Source: Plecoglossus altivelis (lineage: Eukaryota; Chordata; Actinopteri; Osmeriformes; Plecoglossidae). Taken from it: a stretch of 64,000 bases of DNA. The translations under genes were made by a program, and so were the position numbers. The DNA lies in the NCBI GenBank assembly GCA_036571765.1, contig BROE01000011.1, positions 155,286 to 219,285 of the forward strand. The letters run 5' to 3'. Numbering within the stretch: position 1 is the first letter of the stretch; the number at the start of each line of letters is the position of its first letter. The notes beneath the pieces were generated by a model. That model ran no database searches and had not been told where the DNA came from. It saw only the letters and a program-made list of their open reading frames with translations. Positions 51,711-64,000 of the stretch are shown here, piece by piece.

Positions 51711-54700
51711 ACATATATTTTCTGGAAGAATCTCTTTCATGTTGTTGGTCCATTTCTCTCTCTCTCTCTTTCTCTTGCTGTGTAGAAAGATCCTGTGCTG
51801 TGTTTTAAGCATACAAACTACATATTAAAGACAAATTATTAATATTATCGTTTCACATTTAGAACAATAACTTAATTAAGAATGTTATATTCATATAAAT
51901 GATTGATTAGCTATGGTTAGAGGGCTTGATATGTAATAATCAGCACTATTTGACTAATTGAAACAAATAAATCAAGCTGCATCCATCATGCGCCTTGTAG
52001 GAAACTAACCTATTTTCTTTGTTAGTTACTAGTCCTATATTCCGATCTTGTTTAGTCAGCAAAATGGTGTTAAATAAGGACAAAGGAAATGTGCAGTTTT
52101 CAGTTTTCACATTCACATCTGTATTTTTCCTTCAGCTATTTTTGAGTAATGATTCTCTGCATTGGTTTAATGCTGGCAGAATATAAGATAAAACTTTCTC
52201 CAACATCTTTTCTTGGACATGTTAATGAACTGCCAAAGGACCCAGGACAACTTAGAACTGATAAGTTTATACCGCACATATAATCTTCTCATTGATGTGC
52301 AGTATTGCAAATCAGTTAGTTCAAGGTTGATCTTGGATCCCTGTACACATCCTTTTACTTCTGTATACTCATATGTAACGCAGTATTCTCTCAGTAACTT
52401 TGTACATGATACCCCTGTGTTTAATATCATTAACCAGTCCTCAACTGTCACCTTATGCACTGATACACTTCACACTCAATCTTTGGAAACACACAGATGA
52501 CCCAAACACACCCACACACACATGCAGTGTGTATGACAGAGGCAGAGCTGATAGAAAGATAGACGCACACACACGTTGACACATATGTGCAATAAATTAC
52601 GTCAACATAGGCCTTCCGAGTCATAGACACACGCACTTATGCACCCACACACAGACGCGTGCATCCAGTTTCACAAGTCCTTCACCTCTCTTCCTGTTCC
52701 CTACTGCTCATCCTGCCATGGGGTTTTACAGTGTAGTGGTCAATCTGTCCAGCTGCAGCCTTCCTCTCCTCCTCGCCTTCCTCTCCTCCGTCTTAAAAGT
52801 TAGATGATGAGTCGATGGGTTGGTCTGCAGGGTATTATGCACTTTGGTTTACAGTGGTCTTTTACGGATCCTCTGGGAGGCTCAATTACCGTAGAACGTT
52901 CTAGGCTGACCTTGGAAACTCATTTGTTTGTTCTCCCGTTAACTACAAATCCAATACCGTAGGCAATAACATTACACCAAGACTGATTGTGGAGAGGGTG
53001 CACAATGTGCATGTGTGTGTGTGTTTGACTGTGACTGAGCATGAGCATGTCTTACGGCTAGTCAATATTCATTATGTTTAGTATTTGATTATCCTTCTAA
53101 CAAAGCAAGGTGCTTTTGAATGGACACACAAACACAGACAGACGGACAAGCAGACAGGCCAAACAACAGACAAAGGGATACCCAGACAGCAGACCAGCTG
53201 CCGGCAGGTAAACAGAAAGATTGAAAGTTAATAAAGAACTGTGTTGCAACAACCTTGCGTCCTTGTTTCATTCCGGGAAGCAATCAATCCTTTAGCAGTT
53301 CATTTTGTGACACGCACAGCAAACATTCAATAATCCAGGTCGTTACTGTGCCCCACTGAGACTGTCTGCACAACGCATCTCAGTGACACCCAGGAAGTGT
53401 TCATACTCCTAACAGTTTATTGGCAGTTGAGAATGTGCCTGTTGAATTTGTTTTAGTTATAATGACTGTTAGACATGATAACATGCATGATACTATTGCT
53501 TTCCTTTGCTTTTAACCAAGCATGGCGTGTCTTGTTTGCCATTGATCTTACAACGTTAACTATGGGCTACAGCGTACAATAGCTAGCATGCCTGCTTATT
53601 GGGGATCATGTAATAAATAGGACGCCAACTCATTGGGTCCCCCTCACAATCCTGGCTAAAGGTTACAGGGATGGCATTGTACCCACTGTGGGGTTTAGTT
53701 AGCGCTCTGCTTACATTAGCCTCTAGCTTTCAAACGCAGTGCGCGTCGCTAACAGAGGGTCAGGCTGGAGAAGCAACATTCACATTTCTCTTTAAGATAT
53801 GAAGATCACAGCGGCTTTGATTCAAGATGTATAGTGTTGAGAATACTATAGATGTATCTTTGCTATTTGAAATTAAACGGAATAACAGAGTAGTAGTTCA
53901 ACCCAGTCACTTCAGACTTTTAATATAAATTATTTTTTCGACAACAGTCTGACTTTTAAGAACATCATTTTCTCTGTTGTTTTAAAAGAAGATGTATGTG
54001 ACGAAAAATAAATCATGTTGAGGTGAGGAATGAGAAAAAGGGTCTATGTGTGTGTTTCCATGTGTGTGTGTGGTTTTGCGTGTGTATGTTACACGTGTAG
54101 GCCACTACAAGGCCTACTTCTCTCTCTATGCTCACATTAGATCATCACACACACCCAGCCGAGTGAAATTGCACTTTGAAAAAAAAAATGAGCAAAGTGA
54201 GAAAAAGAAAGGGAGAGAGACAGTTAGAAAGAAAAAAAGGAGAAAGGCCAGCATCGCTCACCATCCCAAAAAGGAAATTTCTTTCAATCAGTGTCCATAT
54301 TATATCTTGTGTGAAAACAGAAAATGAGTAGTGCGCCTACGAGACAGAGAGGCCTCTGAAGCTTTAACAAGGCTGTGGGATGGGGGACAGAGGGCCAGGT
54401 CATGAATAATTCATCAGTGACTGACTAGAACCAGGAGAAGAACTAGAGCGGCCATTTTGGCTGCTGGGCGTCCTTGGAGAAGAACATGAAGGTGAGGCAC
54501 ACAGTTACAGGTTAGGGACACTTAACCTGGGTTTGAACACCACATCTTTTTAAATGATGTTCAAACTAGAAAATATAGTCAGCAGCTATATCTATTTGTT
54601 TTCAGGATAAAGCTTCACTCATGACTTGAAAAGCAAAACAATTATTTCCACCTAATCGATGATTTGCAAGCAGACAGCATAATGATGTCTGTAGACAAGT

Positions 54701-55194
54701 CAATATATAGTGCACATATACTTTATGTTTCTTGATAATGAAATCCTTTACACTTTCATTTTCTTGTCACTATGTCTTTGACAGATAACAACGCCATACA
54801 AACAAAACCCTGATTACACATCGGCTACCCTGCCTATTGTCACATAGGGTTGGGTGGGGAACTCAATGAAACTGCTGTGAAACTTTGGTGGCATATGGAA
54901 CATCTGAAGGTCACAATGTCCAACATGGTCTGTGGTCTAACAGCCGTGGACTCAAGGGTCTTCAAAACTGATTTGTTTTGCCACTGCAGTGCCTAAGTGT
55001 GTGTGTGCGGGTGTGTGTTCAAAGCTCATAGTTTGAGCTGGGCTGTGGCATGATTGCTGAGTCTCATTAGAATGCTGAAACTGGACTTTAAAGTCACTAT
55101 GACCCCTGGTCTGCTGTAAGCAAGCATGCATACAGAGTAGGGTCCTGATTGATCTGCCTAAGTAGCTGCAATTAACAGAACTGCTCTGTTACGT

Positions 55195-55335
55195 GCACAC
55201 ACACTTTCGCACTACCACACACACACACACACAGGTGCACACACAACTACAACACCCTTGATTTAATCAACTGCATACATGAACACCCCATGGAGCAACA
55301 AAATACACGCCCGCGCGCACACGCGTATGCCCGCT
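55195..55335. repeat. CA-rich and CG/CA alternating tract
   Basis: ACACACAC runs followed near 55305-55330 by a GCGCGCACACGCG-type segment with Z-DNA potential. Confidence 0.75.
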
Positions 55336-55764
55336 CAGACAGGCACGGCCATCAAACACAAGATCAAAATCAAATCCTCTTAACAAGAATTCATTGAACA
55401 GTGGCCCATAAATGTTTGATACTAAAGTGTGATTGGTCTGCTCTGACCCTCGAAACCCCTCCCATTACTGATTATGCGCATTCTAATTTAACTTGGTGCC
55501 CCTGGAATGCAAGGGGACAAAATTAGGCGACGAAATTAGGAGGAAAGAGAAGAAAAAGGCCTAGTCCCACGGTAAAGGTCACCATTTGAATTGCATGATG
55601 ATAACGACCTTCGTTAGAAAACCCTGAAAGTCATTAGCAATTTAACGAGTAAGCTTCACTTTAATATTCCTCTGGCTGGGTCAGGGAAACGCCTTTTAGA
55701 TGGCCTGAGATGCCACTTCAAACACTCATTATCCTACTGAAAGAACTTGTTAAGTGTGGGGGGG

Positions 55765-55935
55765 GTCACTGATGGGTGGATGGACAAGTGGATGGAGAGA
55801 TGGATGGGTAGGTGGAGGGATGGATTGGATGATGGGCTGGATTAATCGCTATATGGGTGGATGGATTGGATGAGATGACTGACTACATCAATGGATGGAT
55901 GGATAGGTGGGTGGATGGGTATGGATGAATGGATG
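55765..55935. repeat. Degenerate (GGAT)n tetranucleotide field
   Basis: TGGATGG and GGATGGATGG words recur irregularly over 170 bp on the + strand. Confidence 0.85.
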
Positions 55936-56121
55936 TGTGACTTTAACAATGTTGACGTGAACAAGGGAGCGCTAAGCAATAGTCTGGAGAGTCTAACTTA
56001 GGAATGATACTATTTCTTGTCCACCTCACATTGTATGCCACCTTGTCAAAGTCACAACCTTGCACTCTGGATCCTTAAAAATCGGCATCCAACAAATATT
56101 TTCTGCCAATCATAGAAGCAC

Positions 56122-56122
56122 N
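56122..56122. other. Ambiguous base (N)
   Basis: Single undetermined base in otherwise ordinary intron; the only N in the window. Confidence 0.99.
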
Positions 56123-58403
56123 GAAAAGAAAAGTGAGGTACTTAAGTAACCCAGCGCATCGTGTTCAGAGCCCTCCATCAATCCAGTGACGTCGCCCTCC
56201 TTTCTCTCCTTTGACTTTTCTTTTTACAACCAGCACAAATAGCTCATGCAGACAAAAAGCAAGCGGGTGGGAGAGAAAGTGAGAGACAACGGTGACTTAG
56301 AGGTCAGATATATCTTTGTAGCACCTCCTTACTTCTCTAATTCCATATTTATGAACGGACTAATCCTTAATGGCATATTCAGCTGGCCCGTCCTTTGGAT
56401 ATCAGATCTAGGCCCCATTCTCCTGGCTGATGGCAGGATGTTAATCGGAGCTGATCCCAACTTCAATTGCGCTTTAACTAAAAGGGACGTTTCATTTGTC
56501 TCCTCATGAAGAAGCTGATAGACACAGCGTAATAGGAAAGAAGCGAAGAAGCGATTTGCTGAAAACGGTGTGTGTATCAAGAACAGGTGTGTGTGTGTGT
56601 CAAGAAGAAGTGTGTTTTTGTATGTGTGTGTGTGTGTGAATGTTTGCGAGTGAGAAACTATAAAGATAAAGAGGTCACTCAGTAACACTGAGCTCTCTGC
56701 TACCTCACATGCATCACATATTCTCTCAGGACCTGGCTATATAACTTGGTTACTTTGAGCCAGCAGAAGCTGAAGTACTCCTCAGGAGCTACGCTGACCC
56801 TTAATACATAGCCACATCATTCTCAATCTCTTAGTAATAAAACATCCCGTGAGACAGACAGACACAAACACACACGCACAGACGCGCACACACTCTATCT
56901 GTCTCGTGGCGAGTATCATAAATCAAGGCTAACGTCATATGACAAGGTGTCACATTGTCAAACCACTCCCATTATTCCAGCAAACCTCAGATTCAAAGAA
57001 AGGGCAAGCGGGGGGGAATAATAATCCAATCAGATAAATAAATAAATGTACACGTGTAAAAGGAAGAGGGAAAAAAATACATGGGAAGAAAACTAATTCC
57101 GGTAAAGGCAAAGAGGTGTATGTGATTGATTTGGTGCAGGACATTAATCTTAGACTGGCCTCACTCTCTGCCCATCCGTTATATCACATGGTTGGGATGG
57201 ATGAGGGATGGCTGTTATGTGCGCCATGCCTTAAAGGGACGAAAGTAAGGAGCCGGAAGCTTGATGAAGCTAACTGGATTGTAAAGGAGTTGAACTTTGT
57301 GAGGGGAGACAAAGGGTTTACATGAGGAGCTGTAGCCTATATGGAAGCTGCACCTACTGCCATGAAAGTGCCTAGCAATACCCAAGTCATTTTTCATCAA
57401 CTTAACATTCTTTCTTAAAAGCACCACAGACAGATGGAGTCATGTACTCAATAATAGTTCATCTATATGTGGTGTGTGTGGAATTGACAACAATATTTTT
57501 TTACTAGGTGGAACGTGTCAGAGTTAGCATAGTAAGCAGCTCTTTTGAAGCAATTGAAGAACTGCATGTATTTTCTTTTGTGTGTGTGAAGGTGTTTAAT
57601 TAGTGGCTATCAGAAAATTGGATGATTTTTACTCTGAGGAAAGTGAAGAAAACTTATAAAATGCCCTGGACAGAAGATGCTAATTTCATAGTAGGACAAA
57701 GGCCACATTTCACACACCACATCAGAGCATATTTGCAATACTCCTTAGTGCAAGAGGGACAGGGACTTCAATCTGTGGCCCTCCCAGAAATTTGAGCTGG
57801 GTAGATAGGGCCACTGAAAATCTTGGGTGTGGCACCCCAAAATCAGAGGCCATACCTGCATTTCAGGAGGTGTGGATGACACTTGTCTAAACATGGCCTG
57901 GTGGACATGGTGGGAACTGAACTGTAAGCTTTGAGCTCAGGTACAGATAAGTCATCGTAAAAAAAATTGAATACATTTTAATCTCTTTTAGTCCCCAAAT
58001 TCTGCATTATAAAGTACATCTGGTATATTCACAGCAAAGGTAAAATACCTGGATATAGCAACAAAGACCTAGAGTAATTGTCCAAAGAAATGGTCCTTTA
58101 TTACAGTATTTGGTAGGGACTGGATCAGCCAATTACCTTGATTGGCCTAGAGTACACATATTCATCAGTGCTTAGACCTGACCTATCAGAACAGAATCAA
58201 AGCAACTGCAATGTTACTGTAATTGTCCAAGTCATGTAGTCTTATGTGCTATATGCATCGGCAAGCTACAGCAAATGGGCCACTGCCGTCAGATGCCAAC
58301 CGAAAAAGATGACCATGTGAGGATTATGGAAATTACAAGGTTATGTGAAATATAATTCCGATGGCACTGTGTAGATATGAACGGTCATGAATGGCGGTTT
58401 CAA

Positions 58404-58455
58404 TACAATTTATTTAGCTTGTACAAGTACATCCAATTTCAACAAAGCGCTTTGT
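58404..58455 (+). mobile_element. Truncated teleost dispersed-repeat head
   Basis: CAATACAATTTATTTAGCTT followed by CAATTTCAACAAAGCGCTTT matches the start of the same repeat type seen at 13331-13720; the body downstream is not recognisable. Confidence 0.4.
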
Positions 58456-59800
58456 GATCAGTCATTACGGAGGACGTGATAGCCACAAGTCGTTCGTAAG
58501 AGTGATCGTAACACCCCTTAAACATTGCTTTAAATACACTTTAAATACACACAAATGGTCTTGCATATGGTCAATCAATCAATGTAGCAACCTCTGTGAT
58601 CGGTTACCCTACTCAGTGACAGCTTTAAAACAATACATCTCCATACAAATTGTCCTACATATGAGCGTGCCTTTCTTCAGAGCAGCGTGGCTTATTCAGG
58701 TCATGTCATAGATGTCACAGGCATTCACCAAACGAAATAGACAAAGGCTTTTTAGAGGGTGACAGAAAAAAAGTGAATAGAACTTAGGTCTTTCTTAGTC
58801 CGGTTGAACTCGAACATGATTCAGATGATGGCAGAGATGGCAACTAGGTCTGAGCCAAGAATTGTCTGCATGAGTTTGCATGAATTTGATGATGCTCAAA
58901 AATCCCTACAGTCAAGTACTAGTTCATTCTGACTCTTCCTCTCATTTTGGCTGGGGATGCTCCTTAGTGGCTTGGGAGCTGTGACGTCCCATGAAATAGA
59001 AGAGAGAAGCCAAGTACATGCATGGAAGTGGGCAGCAAACTCTTGGGAGAGAAAGCACCCATGATTTAGCTGAAGCCCACAAGTGGATGTTTTTGGTAGG
59101 GATAAATGCCTCGGGTAGAGATATTCACATGCCTTCTTACCATCTCAACCAAAACCACTGAAGTACTTTTTTGCTGCTTATGGTTTGCATAGGCTGTACC
59201 TGATAATGGACCTCAGTTTATGTCACAGGAATTTGAATAGTTTCTGACCGAAACTCCTTAAAAGGCAAGTTTCCTTGGAAAATGCTATCCGAAACTACAT
59301 GCAACACCAATGAGATGAAACACCAAAATACTGTGACAACATCTGAGTGTGCTGTCACCGCAGGTTGTTGACATGAACAGTGCACGTCCATTGAGAGGCG
59401 TTCTCCTTGGAGACGGAATCTGCTAACATTATAATAAAGAAGAAAAGAAGGTTGGATACTTGAGCACAGATACAGGGGAGGAGCCATCTTGTTTTATATG
59501 CCAAAATAGCATGTTGAGAGCGTTGATTGGTTGATACTTAAATATAATTAGGAAACTTCCTACCCAGAGTGGAGGAGGAGAGCAACCCAGAATGACATTC
59601 AGAGATCTGTGTTCTCATTGCTAAATAAAAGGCCACAAGAGTAAGCTCTCTGGAGCTTTCATCAGTCTTAAACAACTCAACAGTTAATGTTGGATAATTA
59701 TATTAGATACAATTCTGTACAAAACTAGTCATTACATGAGTAGTTCAAGTGGATCTGTTTGGGCATTTCAAGGCTGCTCCCTCTCCCCTGTCTCAATAGC

Positions 59801-59818
59801 CATATGCAAATTAATTAA
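59801..59818 (+). promoter_or_regulatory. Octamer plus homeodomain motif cluster (candidate enhancer element)
   Basis: ATGCAAAT (59804-59811) is the exact POU octamer and overlaps TTAATTAA (59811-59818), a homeodomain core palindrome. The surrounding 100 bp are non-repetitive. Short motifs arise by chance; this is inference only. Confidence 0.25.
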
Positions 59819-60059
59819 GCAAGCTGCTTTTTATTTGTAATCATTTACATCCCAGTCTTATTTGTTCACTTAAGAGAGGGATGGTTCCGATGCTGGCCAA
59901 TACTAAACGTATAGAACAAGGTTGCCATGAAAAAGTAATATAGTGATCATGTTTGTCATCTTTGCTATAGTTAATTGATCAGTGTGACAGACCTCTTGAC
60001 TGTCTTTGAGGCTTTTTCCCCTTTAACAAAACGGACCACATTGTTTTATTAACCTACAC

Positions 60060-60720
60060 TGTTAATCAGGGTCACCGCTAGACCCTTTTACTTGGCGAAA
60101 TTTGACAGGAGCGCCGCAAGACCCTTTTGCCAGAACAAGCGTGAGATTTTACTTTGTTAGTTGTTGGAATGTGTGATTTTACTCCGTTACGTGTTCACGC
60201 ATCGAAAGTGGTAAGATGGATCACCAGGATTCAGTATAGTTAAGTTCAATGAAGTTTATTCCCTAACAGTACAATTCAAATGCAGATATCTGGGTCGCTC
60301 CAAGGTCCCTAACAGCACACAGCTATGTGCGTCTTATGCTTGGCACAGCAAAGAACGACACCTTTCCTTGGGAGACCCACAGTAATATAGATAACATTAT
60401 GCATTTCATTAGGACAGAGGCTCCTCCGCCTTTGGTGGTGTCCGCCCATGGTTCGAGGGCCGTCTTATCTCCTCATGTGGTAGAGAGGACCCTCTTTGTT
60501 GCCTCTTTCTCCCAGGTGTTGTTGTATCTGACTCTGCACACAAAGAAGACAGTGTTCCCTACTCCCCACATCCCAAGATAAGACAGTAGAATACATCATA
60601 CGGTTGACTATGTGTGGACAGTTGACTCCCTCTTGATTCCCACAGTGTGTTACCTTTCTTGCATGATAGAAAAGTACAGTCTGTCTGCCTTACAAATCTT
60701 ATAGGTCAGTACAAGCAAAT
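60060..60720 (-). mobile_element. Possible solo LTR of a retroelement (minus strand)
   Basis: Read on the minus strand, a GGAATAAACTTCATTG segment (60251-60266 on +) resembles a poly(A) signal near an LTR end, with moderately GC, stop-containing, non-repetitive sequence upstream. Short direct repeats occur near 60079-60133 (GACCCTTTT twice) and 60140-60183 (GATTTTACT twice). No gag, pol or env frame is present next to it. Both ends and target duplication are unlocated. Confidence 0.3.
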
Positions 60721-63027
60721 CATTGTATACTTCATTGTTAACATAAGTAAAATTATATGGGTTAGCATAAGTAAATCATTATATCCTTCATAGTCAATAC
60801 ATTAATTTCGATAAACCCAGAGAGGAAATACAGTATCCTAACCGATGCTTGTCAAGTAATCGCAGTTCAACCGAAAACACAAACTGACGTGTCTGCAAAA
60901 TGCCATGCCTGTGCGCTCTTCTGTGCTTGTTAAAATAGCCACTGCAACGCGCACACATAAATCCTGCTGTCGCCATGCAAGTCTGAATTAAGGTAGGCTT
61001 AGACAACATTATGAAACTAAAGGAAGTTGAACCGATTATCTTATTTTAACAAAACAAAAACATGAATCCAACACATTTTGTTGGCCATCAATGAAGCTTA
61101 TAAAAGTGTAATCGCGCTCTGCAGCTGACTTCACATTTACGTCCCTGAACTGCCTACCCATAATGAATTAGCAGTGCCTGTGCCATCGTAGAACTGTATG
61201 TCTATCAACATTTACTAACATCAGATTATATAGCAATTCTGGTAAACTGTTAGGCATTACTATGTAAATCAGGTCACAAGCTGCTGAAGGTGACGTTAAC
61301 ATTTCTACCTAATTAAGATGTACGTACAATTACACTGGAAAACTGTTAGCACAGTGAAAAACAATCCTGGCCTTAACGTAACACATCGATGTGGATTAAC
61401 TTCAGCATGAGCATGTCAATGTGTATTGGCATCAGTACCATGGTGATTAGCTGTGTATTAGCCATGTTATGGCGCAGTGGTGTGGATTAGCCTCCGAATA
61501 GCACTACTCTAAGCATTGAGGGAATGATAGCAGTAGTTGCTGTGGCTTTGACAAAGACCTCTGGTGACGTGACAGCACTGGTTGTGAAGCTGAACCTTTG
61601 ATCTACCAGCGGGATACGTATATGCAAGTGTACACACATACATAATCTTTTCACTCGTCACACATCCACCCCTACTTCCATCCGGTCCCCTATCTTTCCT
61701 TATGCTCCCAGTCCTGTGGTTCTGACAGCCCAGGTGAGGAGCTCTTTACCCTGGGAAGGAAATGGGGGTCAGATGGCAAGGAAGTCGCTTGTTAGCTGTG
61801 GAAGTAACCGTGCTGGAAGGTAATGCCATTGATTTCCAGATTTAGAGACTTGCAGCAGGCCTGGCAAGGGAAACAGCGAACCACAGGCGAAACAGCCATG
61901 TCGGAGGGGTGCTCTTTCATTCTTTCTCTCTTTGGCTTTTTTCTCCCTCACTCCTTGTCTCGTAACTGTGTGTTTGGGGATCACCTTGAGTGATTATTTT
62001 AGCAACTGTGCAAGGCACCAGCCTCCATCGGGGAGTTGGGCTCTCCATTACAGCTTGGATTGTCCCCAGCACACACACAGACTTGTCCTCACATCAAACC
62101 ATCATTCTAGTTTGTCTTCTCTCCAACGATGCCAACGATGACTGGCTCTGGTTCCTCCGTCTCCCCAATCCCAGGCACCAGCACACATTTGCGACATTCG
62201 GATTTGTGTTTTACCTTTTGTTTAGGTCATTGCAATTTATCTTTCCCCCCTCTTGTACTGATTCTTATTTTTGCTAATCCACTGTTTTGAAGAGAGCAGT
62301 CTGGACATGGTAGAGGATTTGAATTTTAGTGGGATATTGGAGAAGAGGGGGGGAAGTCCATGACCTCCTATGATGTTTGAATTCCTAAAATGATCCCAAA
62401 AGGACTTTCAAAATAATCCTGAGTAAAATAAACAATATTACACACATTGTCCAACCCTATATAATTTCTGACACGGGTTGTGTCAAAGGCGGGAGATTAG
62501 ACTAAGTGAGAGGTGTATAATTCATTTGAAGTAGTGTACGTTTTTTGCATGATAATACAATGAGCAATATTTCAAAGATGTAGAGAAGAGTCTCAAAATG
62601 AAGCTGCTTACAACAGTATGATTGTACCTAATTTTACATTCATATCCAAAAGTTTGGTTGAGTTATGAGATACATTTGACGCTGGGTCAAATTGACCCAG
62701 ATGTAATGGGTGTTAGTATTTTTTTTGAGACTAGGAGGGATAAGAGTAGACGAGGTTGTGTCCTGAGTTTAGACAAGGTGTCTTGGGTTTAGACGTGGTG
62801 TTGTGCATTTACATTCCACATGCAATACAATGTTTGTCTTCAGAATTCTTGACTAAGAATGTATTCTGCAAGATGGAATTATAAAATAGCATGCCTTTCA
62901 GAGTTTCCGGCATGGCTGGTGTAATGATGACTTTAATTCTCTTTCCATCCCTCTCTCTCCCTCCCTCTCTCTCACTCCTCTCTCTCCATCCCTCTCCCTC
63001 CCTCCCGCTCTCTCTAACTTTATTCAG

Positions 63028-63140
63028 GTTCACTGGTCCTAACCTCCCCTCCCCCATCATCAGCAGTAAGAACTGGCTTAGGCTTCACTTCACATCTGAT
63101 GGAAACCACAAACTGAGAGGCTTCAGCGCCCAGTATCAAG
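63028..63140 (+). CDS. csmd2: CSMD family exon: C-terminal half of the CUB domain started by the preceding exon (likely CUB2)
   Basis: This 113-bp exon follows a long CT-rich tract and TTATTCAG. Its first base completes the split Trp codon (TG at the end of exon 3 plus G here), giving W-FTGPNLPSPIISSKNWLRLH, then FTSDGNHKLRGFSAQYQ, and it leaves after one base with donor GTAACA. These 37 codons complete the CUB fold started 31.6 kb upstream; GFSAQYQ is the terminal CUB strand. Length and phases (2 in, 1 out) equal those of the exon at 7158-7270, as expected for repeated CUB units. ISSKNWLRLHFTSD is very strongly conserved among CSMD proteins. The next exon is not in the window; in this family a linker or another Sushi module follows. 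The donor GTAACA lacks the usual G at +5 and is the weakest of the four. Confidence 0.95.
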
Positions 63141-63670
63141 GTAACATCCCGCCAACCCTGGCCCCTAGACAACCGACATCCTTACCCAACCCAACATAAT
63201 CCAAACCAACTCCAACCCCCAGTAGCAAGACAAGACCAGACTCTGCCTGTCCGTAAAGCTCAGTTCACACAAATATGACTGCCTTGCCGACTCACAGGCA
63301 AAACAAAGAAAAGAGAAAGCTAAGTGCCTTCATGTCCAACGATCACGTCACCCACAGCCCACCCCTTGAGAATTAAAACACTTCTAAATAGAATTCATCT
63401 GTAAGCATTATGCTTTTGCCGAGTCTGAAATTTTTTTACCCTCCTCCAACACTCACACACACACAAATGTACACCAACATTACCATTGGCACACAACCGC
63501 ATGCAGACGCAACATCTCCATCCTTTCACGATGTAGCTATCTCCAGTACCATTAATCATCGAGGTCAAAGTTCACCGCTGGAAACAGAGCAATAGGGAGA
63601 AGGGATTAGGTCAACTGCAGGAATCTCACCTGCAGTCATCCACTCTCTGATCTGAGGCATCGAGGGAAGA

Positions 63671-63758
63671 GGGTGGGGGCTAGGAGAGAACTGTAAGGGG
63701 GTGGGGGCTAGGAGAGAACTGTGTAGGGGGTGGGGGCTAGGAGAGAACTGTGTAGGGA
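63671..63758. repeat. Minisatellite, three units of 28-29 bp
   Basis: TGGGGGCTAGGAGAGAACTG starts at 63674, 63702 and 63731, each followed by T(GT)AGGGGG-type spacer. Confidence 0.95.
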
Positions 63759-63900
63759 GAGGGAGAGTAAGACAAGAGAGATGAAAAGAGAAGGAAGATG
63801 ATAGGGGAAAAAGGAAGAGATGACAGAAGAGAGAGAGAGAGACAGGGCACAGATGAGAGAACGAAGAGGGAGTGGGAGATAAAGGGAGAGGCAGATAGGA
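63758..63900. repeat. Purine-rich tract
   Basis: GAGAGAG, AGAAGGAAG and similar words on the + strand following the minisatellite. Confidence 0.8.
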
Positions 63901-64000
63901 TTACAGGTCCTGTGTTAGATAAATAAATATAACATTTAGGAGATCAGGGAAAAGAAGAGAGGAGGGCTAAGACTTTAATTAGATTAACCGTTGACTCCCC

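Larger units (their letters stand above)
31434..63027 (+). other. csmd2: Intron of the CSMD gene, about 31.6 kb, splitting one CUB domain
   Basis: Donor GTGAGT at 31434 and acceptor TTATTCAG at 63027 join in phase 2 within a Trp codon. The intron contains many microsatellites, purine tracts, a TA-rich block (42855-43490), transposon copy 2 (50678-51040), a perfect hairpin (51311-51340), a GGAT-type tetranucleotide field (55765-55935), an LTR-like stretch (60060-60720) and the short head of a dispersed repeat (58404-58455). Non-repetitive stretches such as 44060-45060, 45640-46440, 51800-52480, 53240-54030, 56240-58400 and 61000-62700 show no gene that I recognise. Confidence 0.9.
63141..64000 (+). 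other. csmd2: Intron of the CSMD gene (5' part; continues beyond the window)
   Basis: It begins at donor GTAACA after exon 4. It holds ordinary intron, a minisatellite (63671-63758) and a purine tract to about 63900. No exon is visible before the window ends. Confidence 0.88.

Noticed and set aside
31434..63027. A nested retrogene in the large intron, such as the HMGB4 gene that I remember lying within mammalian CSMD2
   Set aside because: No HMG-box-like frame is visible on either strand.
63671..63758. CRISPR-like array from three regularly spaced units
   Set aside because: Units abut with near-identical spacers and the context is a vertebrate intron; it is a minisatellite.

Overview
The window is vertebrate nuclear DNA, most likely from a ray-finned (teleost) fish. 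It is almost entirely intron. Long CA/GT, GA/CT and TA simple repeats, a tRNA-derived SINE with fish-type wording and teleost-style dispersed repeats fill it. Protein-coding sequence is confined to four short exons totalling 629 bp, about 1% of the window. No bacterial-style operon, CRISPR array, rRNA gene or intact tRNA gene is visible.

All four exons lie on the + strand in compatible splice phases and read as one protein: exon 1 at 7158-7270 (end of a CUB domain), exon 2 at 26706-26900 (a complete Sushi/CCP module), exon 3 at 31226-31433 (first half of the next CUB domain) and exon 4 at 63028-63140 (second half of that CUB). The order CUB-Sushi-CUB and the wording of the domains identify a CSMD gene (CUB and Sushi multiple domains, giant type I membrane proteins of the nervous system). 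From memory, the residues fit the first CUB/Sushi repeats of CSMD2 better than CSMD1 or CSMD3, so csmd2 is the likely orthologue; the family call is firm and the paralogue call is not. The gene runs off both ends of the window. Introns between the exons are about 19.4, 4.3 and 31.6 kb.

Region by region. 1-7157: intron, with a 523-bp DNA-transposon-like insertion at 293-815 that has inverted ends and a perfect 9-bp target-site duplication. 7271-26705: intron with a SINE (7992-8362), a degraded teleost dispersed repeat (13331-13720), an exact 42-bp tandem duplication (17938-18021) and many microsatellites. 26901-31225: intron with a fold-back element (27264-27942), a degenerate GACTA-type repeat field (28390-28790) and C-rich and pyrimidine tracts. 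31434-63027: large intron with a 0.6-kb TA-rich block, a second copy of the inverted-end element (50678-51040), a perfect 10-bp hairpin, a possible solo LTR (about 60060-60720) and several unique stretches that might be conserved non-coding elements. 63141-64000: intron with a 28-29 bp minisatellite and a purine tract.

I found no convincing independent gene inside the introns; the open reading frames there are low-complexity translations of simple repeats or chance frames. I found no evidence of a new biological system. The most checkable novelties are the mobile-element structures and the candidate regulatory islands.
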